Shown one piece after another: positions 50,343 to 59,108 of a stretch of 64,000 nucleotides of DNA. The translations under genes and the position numbers were made by a program. The DNA comes from Desulfarculaceae bacterium (lineage in GTDB: Bacteria; Desulfobacterota; Desulfarculia; Desulfarculales; Desulfarculaceae), in assembly GCA_020444545.1 (NCBI GenBank), contig JAHLKT010000001.1:434001-498000 (forward strand), read 5' to 3'. Position 1 is the stretch's first letter, and each line of letters starts with the position of its first letter. Under the pieces are notes generated by a model. The model was not told the DNA's origin. It ran no database searches and saw only the letters and a list, made by a program, of their open reading frames with translations.

Positions 50343-52637
50343 ATGCCCCATCTGCCCTTACGCCTCTTGAGCCTCATTTATCCCTTGTTTTTGACTCTCT
50401 GCCTGGCCGGCCCGGCATGGGCCGCGCCCGGGCAGGACCCCTTGGCCGCCAGCTATGCCCAGTTGCGCGACATCACCGGCCGCATGGGCAACTTTGCCTC
50501 CAGCCGGGATTGGGACAATCACAAGGGGGCCATGAAGGCTATCCAGGCGGACCGCAAGAAGGAGGCCCTGCTCACTCCCCAGGTGCTCAAGCATGCTGCA
50601 ATGTTCAACCGGGCCCTTGGGCACGCCAGGGATCTGTACCTCCTGGCCAAACAGGTGAAAGGCCGGGCCGGGGCGCTGAAAGCCCTGTATGCCCAAGCCG
50701 CCCGCCAAGCCCGCGCCGCCTGCGCCGCAAATGACAAGGGCCGCATAACCGCCCAGCAGATCAAGCTGCAAAAGACCCTGGCTCAGGCCGTGGTGGAGCA
50801 AAAGGCGCTGGACGCGGCCATGGGGCAAGCCCAAAAGGCCAACGCCTGGTTGCGCGCCAATTGGGGCAGGCTACGGGCCCTGGGCGACAAGGCCCAACGG
50901 GCGCATGAGCTCCACGAACGGGCCCGCAAGCTGGAGTTGGGCTATTTCAGCGATGAACCTTACTACTATTTCGAAAAACAGCGCGAGCGGATGAATGCCC
51001 TTTTCAGCGAGTTGGACCGGGTGCTACGCCAAGGGGCCAAGCAAGTGGGGAGCAACCAAAACCTGGTGTGGAGCATATACAAGAGCGCCCGCCGGGGAAC
51101 CCCGCCACCGGGAAACCTGACCCCCGCCCAGGCCGAGTACGCCCGCCAATGCGTGGCCATACTGACCCCGCTCTTCACCCGCCTGAAAAAAGATCCTCTG
51201 CTGTTAAAAAACAGTAATAAGCTGGAGCCCACCGGCAGTCCGGATGAGGCCCAACACCGCTCCATGCTCGACGAGCGCCACACCGAGCTGCTCCGGCTGG
51301 TGCACGCCTGGCAGCAGACGCAGGACGTGCCCAAAGTATTCGGCGACATGGCCCAGGCCTATGCCGCGGTGCGCCAGGCGCGGGGCGCGGCCCTGGCCGC
51401 CGCCAAAAAGGCGGACGCTTGCTATGCCCGGGCCGAGCGCAAGCAAAAGGCCCTGCTGGCCAAGCGCTGCCCGGAGCACGCTTTTGCCCAGTGGGACCCG
51501 GCGGGGAACCGGGCCACCTGCGCCTGCAACGCCGCAAAAGGATGGGTGTGGAACCAGGACCGCAGCGACTGCGTGCCCCTTTCCTTGTGCCGCAAGCTGT
51601 GGAGCGCCCTCCGCAAGTTCTCCGCCGAGGGCAACCAAAAGCAGGCCGCCTCCAGCCTGGCCGCCATCAACCGGCACAAGTGCCCCGGCCAGGCCCAATT
51701 GCAGGCCCAGCGGTCGGTGCCCAACCTGGTGGGCATGAGCACCGCGCAGGCGGCCCAGGCCCTGGGGCGAGCGGGGCTCAAGTACAAGATAAGCTCCGCC
51801 GGGCCCGCGACCAGGCCCGGGCAGGCGAGCAAGGTGGCCACCCAGAACCCCGCCCCCGGCGCGGCCCTCAGGGCGGGTAGCACGGTGCGCCTGAGCGCCT
51901 ACGGCCCGCCCAAGCAGAGCCAGGCCCAGGCCGCCAAAAAGGAACGCTGCCGCAAGTTGGCGCTTGCCTACAACCAGGCCCTATCGAAAAGCGACCGCCG
52001 GGCCGCCTACCAGGCGGTAGGCCAGGCGCAAGGCTGCTCCTGGCAAACCAAGGCCCAGGCATTTTTGCGCTGCCATGATTTAAGCCGTAACTACGACTCT
52101 GCGTTCTCCCAGGCTCAGAAAAGCCAGAACCTGGGCGGGCTAAAAAGCATCCTGACCCAGGCCAGGGGATGCTACTGGTACGACAAAGGGCGCTCCAAGG
52201 CGCTGTGCCTGCGGGCGGCCATTATCTTTGACCGCAACATCGCCGCCCGCCAAACCCGGGAGGCCGGCAAGGCCCTGGCCTATGCCCGGCAAAACAACTG
52301 CTACTGGCGCCAGGTCGGAGAGCGCATTTTCGCCCAGGCCGCCCGCCAGGCCCCAGCTCAGGCCGTCCCCCCGGCCACCCGGCAACAGCAGGCCCCACCG
52401 GCCCAGCAGGCCAGGCGCCTGACCCCGCAGGAGGAGTGCCGCCGTATGGACGCCATCGCCCTGCGCGCGTGTCGAAACGGGGCGACCATGGACAGTTTGG
52501 ACGCGGCCTTCAATCCCATGGCCAGACGCTGGAAGCAGTTGGGTTGCAAAATCTCTCCGGCCCTGGACCGGTGTGTCGACGCCGTGATGGAACGGGAGAT
52601 CGGCGGGATTTTCAAGGGCTGGAGATTGTCGAACTAG
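50343..52637 (+). CDS. Large secreted protein with a PASTA domain and Cys-containing repeats
   Basis: 764 residues. Signal peptide to about AWAAPG. Residues ~30-350 are helical and Ala/Lys/Gln-rich. A Cys-rich segment follows (CPEHAF, CACNAAKGWVWNQDRSDCVPLSLC), then one PASTA domain (~455-520: VPNLVGMSTAQAAQAL, ATQNPAPGAALRAGSTV), which in other proteins binds peptidoglycan or beta-lactams. The C-terminal ~240 residues hold about three repeats of the type C-x(n)-ALxYxxAL-x(n)-GCxW. No catalytic motif is visible; a cell-envelope structural role is likely. No clear ribosome-binding site precedes the ATG. It lies left of the tRNA-derived repeat. Confidence 0.78.
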   Translation: MPHLPLRLLSLIYPLFLTLCLAGPAWAAPGQDPLAASYAQLRDITGRMGNFASSRDWDNHKGAMKAIQADRKKEALLTPQVLKHAAMFNRALGHARDLYLLAKQVKGRAGALKALYAQAARQARAACAANDKGRITAQQIKLQKTLAQAVVEQKALDAAMGQAQKANAWLRANWGRLRALGDKAQRAHELHERARKLELGYFSDEPYYYFEKQRERMNALFSELDRVLRQGAKQVGSNQNLVWSIYKSARRGTPPPGNLTPAQAEYARQCVAILTPLFTRLKKDPLLLKNSNKLEPTGSPDEAQHRSMLDERHTELLRLVHAWQQTQDVPKVFGDMAQAYAAVRQARGAALAAAKKADACYARAERKQKALLAKRCPEHAFAQWDPAGNRATCACNAAKGWVWNQDRSDCVPLSLCRKLWSALRKFSAEGNQKQAASSLAAINRHKCPGQAQLQAQRSVPNLVGMSTAQAAQALGRAGLKYKISSAGPATRPGQASKVATQNPAPGAALRAGSTVRLSAYGPPKQSQAQAAKKERCRKLALAYNQALSKSDRRAAYQAVGQAQGCSWQTKAQAFLRCHDLSRNYDSAFSQAQKSQNLGGLKSILTQARGCYWYDKGRSKALCLRAAIIFDRNIAARQTREAGKALAYARQNNCYWRQVGERIFAQAARQAPAQAVPPATRQQQAPPAQQARRLTPQEECRRMDAIALRACRNGATMDSLDAAFNPMARRWKQLGCKISPALDRCVDAVMEREIGGIFKGWRLSN

Positions 52638-52805
52638 CCTCGTGAAGAGTCCTCCCTGCAGGGCTCGGCCAGCCAGAAGCCTATGCCTGCCCTTGGCCCT
52701 ACATTAGGAGATGGTTGCCCTAACGGGGGCGCATCCGATGGCCAACGTCCGTTTTGGGGCACCCATGCATGAAATGGCGTGAGGAATCTGAAAATTAGGC
52801 AAGAA

Positions 52806-52837
52806 AAATGGGCTAGCCGATGTCGGCTAACCCATTT
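52806..52837 (-). terminator. Terminator-like hairpin, copy of the tRNA-fMet terminator
   Basis: AATGGGCTAGCCG (52807-52819) pairs with CGGCTAACCCATT (52824-52836) with one wobble; on the minus strand a T-rich run follows. It is nearly identical to the hairpin at 61967-61995 and sits at the same place relative to the tRNA 3' sequence. Confidence 0.75.
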
Positions 52838-52846
52838 AATTTTTTA

Positions 52847-52891
52847 TGGTAGCGGGGAGAGGATTTGAACCTCTGACCTTCGGGTTATGAG
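52847..52891 (-). pseudogene. 3' fragment of initiator tRNA-fMet (att-like direct repeat, left copy)
   Basis: 45 bp identical to 62004-62048, covering the tRNA from the anticodon loop (CTCAT) through the T arm to the encoded CCA. The 5' half is absent; sequence diverges at 52892 into an AT-rich stretch. A tRNA 3' segment starting in the anticodon loop is the classic core of a tyrosine-integrase attachment site. Confidence 0.88.
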
Positions 52892-52944
52892 ATGATTTCT
52901 AAATACAATTATATCACTAAGTTAAAAGGGTTGTGGTTGCAAAT

Positions 52945-52995
52945 GGGTGCGAATCCATGCACCCAGCACCCCCAATCCGCACCCTATACGCACCT
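52945..52995 (+). repeat. Cluster of GCACCY repeats beside the tRNA fragment
   Basis: GCACCC occurs at 52959, 52966 and 52979, GCACCT at 52990, and the inverse GGGTGC at 52945. Short direct repeats next to an att core can be recombinase arm-type sites; this is inference. Confidence 0.4.
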
Positions 52996-53140
52996 AGTCC
53001 GTGGCCGTCGGCTTGTCTGTTATTGGAGTTTTTCAGGGAGGAATTGCACGAATAATTTTTTGGCGTGCGTCCCTGCTTAAACTTTTAGCCGACTACCTTC
53101 ATGCGACAACATGACCTGCCGGGGGAGCCCCAACAATCTT

Positions 53141-53170
53141 GCGGGGTCCGGCCTCTAGACCGGTCCCCGC
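53141..53170 (-). terminator. Hairpin downstream of the minus-strand secreted protein gene
   Basis: GCGGGG (53141-53146) pairs with CCCCGC (53165-53170) and, after one mismatch, CCGG with CCGG. It lies 30 bp beyond the stop at 53200. There is no T-run, so termination is uncertain. Confidence 0.45.
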
Positions 53171-53199
53171 TTGCATTTGGTCGGAGTGAAGTTAGCCGG

Positions 53200-53643
53200 T
53201 CAATATTCTGATTGGCCGCGTTTCCAGTCACCGTCGTCAGGGCCCGACACAACCAGTTTTTCGCCAGGTTTCACTTGCAGAATAAAATCAACAGTGATGC
53301 TTTTAACGCCCCCGCCTTGCTGGCTCGCCACGGGACAACTTCGTTTCTGGGTCTTGAAGCCCTCTATATTGACCGCGATGGCGTAAACGCCCTCGGGTAT
53401 GAATCGAAAAGCATACTTGCCCTGGGCATTGGTCACGGCGACCCTGCTGCGGCCGTCGCCCTTGTTGGTTATGCGTACGTGTACGCCGGTCAAAGGCGTC
53501 CCGTTCTGGTCCGTGACGGTGCCCGCGACATTGGCTCCGGGGAATTCCAAACCCGCCCAAACCCCCGGGGCAAACAGGACCACGGCTAACAGCAGGACGA
53601 AAATTCTGGCAATTACGGCATACATGATCCAGGGACGTATCAT
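53200..53643 (-). CDS. Secreted carboxypeptidase-regulatory-like (CnaB/PEGA-type) domain protein
   Basis: 147 residues: hydrophobic N-terminus (IARIFVLLLAVVLFAPGVWA) as signal peptide, then one beta-sandwich domain with the typical pattern VAGTVTDQNGTPLTGVHVRI, NAQGKYAFRFIPEGVYAIAV and a C-terminal tail. Such single domains usually bind carbohydrate or act as extracellular adaptors. ATG 53643 is used; a later ATG at 53625 is possible, and neither has a clear ribosome-binding site. It is divergent from lnt and lies at the left end of the putative element. Confidence 0.75.
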   Translation of the reverse strand: MIRPWIMYAVIARIFVLLLAVVLFAPGVWAGLEFPGANVAGTVTDQNGTPLTGVHVRITNKGDGRSRVAVTNAQGKYAFRFIPEGVYAIAVNIEGFKTQKRSCPVASQQGGGVKSITVDFILQVKPGEKLVVSGPDDGDWKRGQSEY

Positions 53644-53761
53644 TGGCAAAACGCCGGAGGCAAGCCAGGATTGTGAGGTGGGATCCGTGCTACGATCTTT
53701 TCCTCCTCACATTACCTGGCTACCTTAATCATTGGCCTTAACAGGTAAGGGAACACCCCGC

Positions 53762-55354
53762 GTGCCATTTGCCTTGAACCATACCTGGCGCCTGATCCTG
53801 GTGACCTGCGCGGTGGGCCTATTCGCTGCCAGCTCGCCGGGCACGGGCCTGTCTTGGTTGACCTGGGTGGCCATGCTTCCCTTTGCCCTGGCCATGCGAG
53901 GCGTGCGGCCCCTGTGCGGCCTGGCCTGGGGGCTGGCCTACGGCCTGGGCATCTGGCTGGTCGCCATCTGGTGGCTCGAGATCGGGCTCATGGCCTGGGT
54001 GAACATCCCGGCCTGGTCGGCCCGGGGGCTCACCCTCCTGGCCTGCCTGTACCACGCCCTGCCCTACGCGGCCTTCGGCCTGGTCTGCGGGTGGATGAAC
54101 CGGCGCGGCCGCGCCTTGGGCCCGCTGCGCGCCGCCCTGTGGCTCGGCGTGCTGGTGAGCCTGTTCCCCGGCCTATTCGACGGCAGCCTGGCCCATCATC
54201 TCTTTGACCAGCCCCTGTTCATCCAGATGGCTGATCTGGGCGGCGCGCCCCTGCTGCTGTTCCTGGTGGTCCTGGTCAACTGGCTGGGGGCCGAGCTGCT
54301 GGCCGGGCTTCTGCGCCGCCGCTGGCTGTGGTCCCGGGCCGTGGCCCTGGCGCTGGTCGTGGCCGTGGTGGCGGGCTATGGCGCGTTGCGTCTGAACCAG
54401 TTCCGCGCGCTGGCCGCAGCTGCCGCGCCGGATCGTTTCGTCAGCCTCACCGTCCTGCAGCCCAATGTGCCGGTGCGGGGTCAGGGTCCGGAGCCCGTCC
54501 AGGCGGCCCTGGAGGCCCGGGCCTTGGCGCTCGCCCAGGCCGCGCCGCCGGGCAGCGTGGCTTTGTGGCCCGAGGTTCCCCCGGCCCTGGACTGCGGCCG
54601 GGTGCCGGGCGGCCAGGCGCTGGCCTCGTTCCTGCCCGGCCTGGCGGCGAAGGCCGGGCGTCCGGTCATCGCGGCGTGCATGGACTACGAGCCCGGGCCG
54701 GGCGGCTCCTGGCTTTTCAGCGAGGCCCAGTACAACGCGGCCGCGTTCTACGGGCCAGAGGGCGGCATCAGGGCGGTCTACCGCAAGCGCAAGCTCTTCC
54801 CCTTTGCCGAATACCTGCCCCTGGAGCATCGCTTTCCCTGGCTGCGTGATCTGTTCCCCGGCGCGGAGCACTACCGGCCCGGCGGCGGGGTGGTGCTGTT
54901 CGACCTGGGCCCCGGCGCGCGGGCCATACCCACCCTGTGCTACGAGGTGCTGTTCCCGGGCCTGATCCGCCAGGGCCGGGCCGCCGGGGGCAACCTGATA
55001 ATCAACCTGAGCGACGACGCCTGGTTCGGCAGCAGCCAGGCGGCCGCCCGGCATCTGTCCCTGGCCCTTTTGCGCAGCGTGGAGTTCCGCGTGCCCTTGG
55101 TGCGGGCCACCAACTCGGGCCTGGGGGCGCACGTGGCGGCCAGCGGCGAGATAATGCCGGGCAGCCTCACGCCTGCATTCAAAGCCGCCACGCTCAGCCG
55201 TGCCATGTTCATCCCCGGCGCTGACCTGCGGCCCCTGTACCCGCTGATCGCGCCTTGGCTGCCCTGGCTCGGCCTGGTTCTGATCGCGGGGGACGCCCTG
55301 CTGGCCCGGCGGAGCCGGCGGGGGCGTGCAAAAGGATTTGACCCGGCGGCGTAA
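53762..55354 (+). CDS. lnt: Apolipoprotein N-acyltransferase
   Basis: 530 residues. About six to seven N-terminal helices to residue ~215, a periplasmic nitrilase domain (~225-490) and a final helix. The catalytic triad is recognisable: Glu in LWPEVPP, Lys in YRKRKLFPFAEYLP and Cys in PTLCYEVLFPG. It adds the third acyl chain to lipoproteins at the inner membrane. GTG 53762 is preferred because AAGGGA precedes it; a TTG at 53732 would add 10 residues. Lnt is normally a core gene; finding it inside the tRNA-bounded interval may mean a second copy or that the interval is not a true mobile element. Confidence 0.88.
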   Translation: MPFALNHTWRLILVTCAVGLFAASSPGTGLSWLTWVAMLPFALAMRGVRPLCGLAWGLAYGLGIWLVAIWWLEIGLMAWVNIPAWSARGLTLLACLYHALPYAAFGLVCGWMNRRGRALGPLRAALWLGVLVSLFPGLFDGSLAHHLFDQPLFIQMADLGGAPLLLFLVVLVNWLGAELLAGLLRRRWLWSRAVALALVVAVVAGYGALRLNQFRALAAAAAPDRFVSLTVLQPNVPVRGQGPEPVQAALEARALALAQAAPPGSVALWPEVPPALDCGRVPGGQALASFLPGLAAKAGRPVIAACMDYEPGPGGSWLFSEAQYNAAAFYGPEGGIRAVYRKRKLFPFAEYLPLEHRFPWLRDLFPGAEHYRPGGGVVLFDLGPGARAIPTLCYEVLFPGLIRQGRAAGGNLIINLSDDAWFGSSQAAARHLSLALLRSVEFRVPLVRATNSGLGAHVAASGEIMPGSLTPAFKAATLSRAMFIPGADLRPLYPLIAPWLPWLGLVLIAGDALLARRSRRGRAKGFDPAA

Positions 55355-55440
55355 ATAAACAGTATTAAAGCCCTGCCATTCATGAAACTATAGGGAAAAT
55401 CGATTACGCCGTCCGGCACGCCTCGATAGAGGGGGTTTCC

Positions 55441-55968
55441 ATGGTCCGCACTTACCTGGAATTTGCGTTGACGATCGTTCTGGGCCTGGGCCTCGGCGCT
55501 TTCGTGACCACCGGCCCGGCCTGGGCGGCCGGAGGTGGAAAACAGACGTGCGACAAGACCGTATGGGATTGCGTGAAAAAGGCCCAAAGGGTGAACTGCA
55601 ACCGGCCCTGGACGCAAGCATCGGCACCTCCTGCGTATCCTGGGCAGGGGCGTATGTATGAGAATCAAAGCCTGTGCAAAGGCTACATGAAATGGTGGGT
55701 AGGGCCGGGGACGACACTGGCCAGGAGCTGCCCCTCAAAAAACCAGAGGGTAAGCGACGGAAAAGTGGACGCGGCCATTAAAAGGGCGCGCCGCGAGATG
55801 GTGCATGAGTGCTTCAAATTTCATGTTTTCCTGAATCCCAACGCATCAGAATCGGCCGGAGTCAACCGGTACCCGGGGCGCGACCAGAACGGGGCCAATT
55901 GCACGGCTTTTGCCGACACCTTCGCGCAGTGCCTGCATGACAAGTACAAGCGCAATCCCTTCAAATAG
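55441..55968 (+). CDS. Secreted eight-cysteine protein, paralogue 1
   Basis: 175 residues with a signal peptide (LTIVLGLGLGAFVTTGPAWAA). The mature part has eight cysteines at positions shared with the next gene: TCDKTVWDCVKKA, NC, LCKGYMKWW, SCPSK, ECFKFHVF, NCTAFADTFAQC. The even number and conserved spacing suggest four disulfides. No family is recognised. A GGGGG-containing site precedes the ATG. It lies 86 bp after lnt and 41 bp before its paralogue. Confidence 0.75.
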   Translation: MVRTYLEFALTIVLGLGLGAFVTTGPAWAAGGGKQTCDKTVWDCVKKAQRVNCNRPWTQASAPPAYPGQGRMYENQSLCKGYMKWWVGPGTTLARSCPSKNQRVSDGKVDAAIKRARREMVHECFKFHVFLNPNASESAGVNRYPGRDQNGANCTAFADTFAQCLHDKYKRNPFK

Positions 55969-56009
55969 CCGGGACGGACGACCGTTTCATTGCCCGCAAA
56001 AGGATTCCC

Positions 56010-56540
56010 ATGCTCATAAAGATGATCAAGATCACGCTGTCGTTGATCCTGGCCCTGGGCCTGGGCGCTTCCGTGTCCGCAAGCCCGGCCTGGGCCGCGG
56101 GCAGCCAGAAGCAACAGTGCGACCGCGCAATATGGGATTGCGTGAAAAAAGCCAAAAGGATGACCTGCAGCAGGGACCAATTTTACGCCCGCATTGTCCT
56201 GGACAATAAAGAGTATGCAAATCAAATGCTGTGCGATGGACCGCACAAATGGTGGGCCGCACCCGGTGGGACCCTGGCCAGGCAATGCCCCTCAAAGGGC
56301 CAGATAGTCAACGCCGCCTCGGTTGACGCGGCCATTAATAGGGCCCACAGCGACATGGCCCACAACTGCGTCAAATATCATGTTTTCCGGGTTCCCGATG
56401 CAGGACCGAATCATCCGATCAACCAATACTCAGACGCCAAGATGAACCGGGGCAATTGCAAGGCCTTTGCCGACGCCTTTGCCCAGTGCCTGCGCGCCAA
56501 GGCCAAGAAGCTCCCCGGCGGCCTAAAGCCGCATAAATAA
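56010..56540 (+). CDS. Secreted eight-cysteine protein, paralogue 2
   Basis: 176 residues, roughly 40-45% identical by eye to the preceding gene, with a signal peptide (LSLILALGLGASVSASPAWAA). All eight cysteines are kept (QCDRAIWDCVKKA, TC, LCDGPHKWW, QCPSK, NCVKYHVF, NCKAFADAFAQC), as are the VDAAI and WW segments. AAGGA stands 8 bp before the ATG. The pair arose by tandem duplication and has diverged mostly between cysteines 3 and 4. Function unknown; a periplasmic or extracellular disulfide-stabilised fold is expected. Confidence 0.75.
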   Translation: MLIKMIKITLSLILALGLGASVSASPAWAAGSQKQQCDRAIWDCVKKAKRMTCSRDQFYARIVLDNKEYANQMLCDGPHKWWAAPGGTLARQCPSKGQIVNAASVDAAINRAHSDMAHNCVKYHVFRVPDAGPNHPINQYSDAKMNRGNCKAFADAFAQCLRAKAKKLPGGLKPHK

Positions 56541-56653
56541 GCGCCATCATGCGCCGGGCACGGGGAAGGCCCCCCGGGCCCGGTTCTGCTTGACCATAAT
56601 CATTCCGTCAATTTAGGATGTTGTGTTTTGCTCTCCCTAGCCGAGGATGTCCC

Positions 56654-58366
56654 GTGGTCCGCGAGATTCCCGCCAGCCGCATAATCAGTGCCTTGAATGT
56701 GGGCGTGGTGGTTCTCCAGGGCGACGGGTCCGTTGCTTCCCTCAACCCGGCGGCCGCCCAAATCCTGGGCCTGGACGCCGCCGAGGCCCAGGGCAAGCCC
56801 CTGGCTCAGGTACTTCCCGAGCACGACTCCAACCAGCCGCTGCTATCCCTGGCCCGGGACCTGGTGGAGTCCGGCCAGGAGCTGGACCAGAGCGAGGCCG
56901 AGTACCATCATCCGGGCGGCAAGCCCCGGCAACTTTTGGTCTCGGGCTGGCCCGAGGGGGGCGAGGGCTGGGTCCTGGTCCTGGAGGACGTGAGTCACGC
57001 GGCCGAGCTGGCCGAGGCCGGCAAGGCCCAACAGCAGGAGCTGCGCGTTGCCTACCAGAAGCTGGAGGCCCAGAACCAGAGCCTCAAAGAGGCCCAGGCC
57101 CGGGGCTGGCGCATGAAGCTGGCCGCGGCCGCCCTGCTGCTGGCCTTTATCGGCGCACTCATCTGGTGGTACGAGGTGGACTATCTGCCCCAGGAGGGCT
57201 CGCCCACGTCCAGCGAACAAGCCGCCGCCGACCAGGACCTGGCCGACTTCCGAACCGCCCAGGCCCAGACCCAGGACCTCATGGTCACGGTGCCGGCCCG
57301 GGGCATGCTGGAACCCCTGGAAATGGTCACCGTCTCGGCCCAGGCCGGGGGCCACGTGGAGGCCCTGGATTTCAAGCTGGGACAGGAGGTGCCCAAGGGT
57401 CAGGTGCTGCTGCGCCTGGACCAGCGGGAGCTGCTGCCCAAGGTGCGCAACGCGGAGTCGGCCCTGCTCAAGGCCCGGGCCAAGATGAACGAGCTGGAGA
57501 ACTGGCACCGCAGGCCCGAGTTCAAGCAGGCCCAACGCGGCCTGGACATGGCCCGCCGGGAGTTGGAGCGCAAGGAGAGGCAGTTGGCCGAGACCCAGCG
57601 CCTGCACAAGCTGGGCATCGTGGCTGGTCAGGATTTGGAGAACGCCCGCGCGGCGGTGCTACAGGCCCAGCACGCCCTGGCCACCTCCACCGAGAACCTG
57701 AGCAAGGCCAAGGAGCAGGCCTCCCCGGCCCAGCTGCGCATCGCCCGCCTCGATCTCTTGAACGCCAAGCTGGCCCTGGACGAGGCCAAGGCCCAGCTGG
57801 CCAGCACCGTGGTGCGGGCTCCGGTGGCCGGGGTGGTCATGCCCCCCATGGGCGGCGACCGGCCGGGCCGCCTGCCCGAGCGGGGGGCCAAGGTGGCCGA
57901 GGGCCAGGCCCTACTCTGTCTGGGCTCGCTCAGCCACCTGGGGGTCAAGGCCCTGGTGGACGAGTCCGAGGTTCGGCGCATAGCGGTGGGTGGCCAGGCC
58001 ATGGTCACGGTGCCCGCCTTGGGGCCGCGCAAGCTGGAGGCTCGGGTGGTTTCCGTGGCGCCCCAGGCCCAGAACCGGAGCTCGAGCCCCCAGTTCCCGG
58101 TGGTGGTGGAGCTGACCAAGCTGCCCGCTGAGCTGCGAGGCAGCCTGCGCCTGGGCATGAGCGCCTCGGTGCTGTTCATCGCCTCCCAGGCCCGGGGCGC
58201 GGTGGTGGTGCCCATCCCGGCGGTGAACTTCGACGACGGCTCCCCCCGGGTGCGCCTGCCCTCGGGCCAGGGCTCCCGCTGGCAGGCGGTCAAGACCGGC
58301 ATCAGCGACCATGAGTTCGTGCAGATCACCTCGGGCCTCAAGCCCGGCCAGAAGATCCTCTACTAG
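56654..58366 (+). CDS. PAS domain fused to an HlyD/MacA-type efflux adaptor
   Basis: 570 residues. Residues ~5-115 form a PAS domain (ISALNVGVVVLQGDGSVASL, NPAAAQILGLDAAEAQGKPL), ~118-150 a coiled coil, ~155-173 one membrane helix (KLAAAALLLAFIGALIWW), and the rest a periplasmic adaptor: biotinyl-lipoyl-like halves (AGGHVEALDFKLGQEVPKGQ; VVRAPVAGVVMPPMGGDRPG), a long helical hairpin (~270-375) and a beta-barrel. It should bridge the MacB-like transporter encoded downstream to the TolC-like channel. A cytosolic PAS on an adaptor is unusual; adaptors normally have only a short N-terminal anchor. GTG 56654 has GAGGA 6 bp upstream. Confidence 0.85.
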   Translation: MVREIPASRIISALNVGVVVLQGDGSVASLNPAAAQILGLDAAEAQGKPLAQVLPEHDSNQPLLSLARDLVESGQELDQSEAEYHHPGGKPRQLLVSGWPEGGEGWVLVLEDVSHAAELAEAGKAQQQELRVAYQKLEAQNQSLKEAQARGWRMKLAAAALLLAFIGALIWWYEVDYLPQEGSPTSSEQAAADQDLADFRTAQAQTQDLMVTVPARGMLEPLEMVTVSAQAGGHVEALDFKLGQEVPKGQVLLRLDQRELLPKVRNAESALLKARAKMNELENWHRRPEFKQAQRGLDMARRELERKERQLAETQRLHKLGIVAGQDLENARAAVLQAQHALATSTENLSKAKEQASPAQLRIARLDLLNAKLALDEAKAQLASTVVRAPVAGVVMPPMGGDRPGRLPERGAKVAEGQALLCLGSLSHLGVKALVDESEVRRIAVGGQAMVTVPALGPRKLEARVVSVAPQAQNRSSSPQFPVVVELTKLPAELRGSLRLGMSASVLFIASQARGAVVVPIPAVNFDDGSPRVRLPSGQGSRWQAVKTGISDHEFVQITSGLKPGQKILY

Positions 58367-58370
58367 GGCC

Positions 58371-59108
58371 GTGTCCACAAAAACCCCAGAGAGCGATCCC
58401 TCCTATCCGGCCAAACCGATTGTCGATCTGAGGGGCATCACCCGCACCTTTTACTTGGGCGAGGTGGCGGTGGACGTGCTGCGGGGGGTGGACCTGAGCG
58501 TGGACCGGGGCGAGTTCCTGGCCATCCTGGGGGCTTCGGGCTGCGGCAAGTCCACCCTGCTCAACATCCTGGGCCTGCTGGACGTGCCCACCGCGGGCAC
58601 CTATCGCCTGGACGGCGAGGTGGTCTCCGACCTGAACGACCGCCGTTTGAGCGCGGTGCGCAACCGCAAAATCGGTTTCGTGTTTCAAAGCTTCAACCTG
58701 CTGCCCCGGCTCAGCGCGGCGGAAAACGTGGAAATGCCCCTGATCTACCGGGGCGCGCCCGCGGCCGAGTGCCGCGAGGCGGCCATGAGCCTGCTGGAGT
58801 CGGTGGGCCTGGCCGACAAGGCCCATCACCGGCCCAACCAGCTCTCCGGCGGGCAGCAGCAGCGGGTGGCTATCGCCCGGGCCCTGGTGGGCTCGCCGGT
58901 GGTGCTCATGGCCGATGAGCCCACCGGCGCCCTGGACTCCAAGATGGGCCGCGAGATCATCGAGCTGTTCCTGCGTCTGAACGACGAACTCAAGCTGACC
59001 ATAGTAATGATCACCCACGACGAGCATCTCTCGCGCCAGGGCAGCCGGAGGGTGTGGATGGCCGACGGCGGCAGCCTCAAGGACATGCCCCGGGAGGACG
59101 CGGCGTGA
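58371..59108 (+). CDS. ABC transporter ATPase, MacB/LolD type
   Basis: 245 residues: Walker A GASGCGKST, Q-loop FVFQSFNLLP, signature LSGGQQQRVAIARAL, Walker B VVLMADEPTGALDS and His switch MITHDEH. This is the MacB/LolD/FtsE subclass that works with FtsX-like permeases. GTG 58371 follows the adaptor stop by 4 bp; its stop overlaps the permease start (GTGA). It powers the PAS-adaptor efflux system. In E. coli MacB ATPase and permease are one protein; here they are separate. Confidence 0.93.
   Translation: MSTKTPESDPSYPAKPIVDLRGITRTFYLGEVAVDVLRGVDLSVDRGEFLAILGASGCGKSTLLNILGLLDVPTAGTYRLDGEVVSDLNDRRLSAVRNRKIGFVFQSFNLLPRLSAAENVEMPLIYRGAPAAECREAAMSLLESVGLADKAHHRPNQLSGGQQQRVAIARALVGSPVVLMADEPTGALDSKMGREIIELFLRLNDELKLTIVMITHDEHLSRQGSRRVWMADGGSLKDMPREDAA

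Larger units (their letters stand above)
52892..53199. other. Non-coding left end of the putative element
   Basis: 308 bp with no convincing gene. It starts with about 40 AT-rich bases, then a cluster of GCACC repeats (52945-52995), then a hairpin at 53141-53170. Confidence 0.55.
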
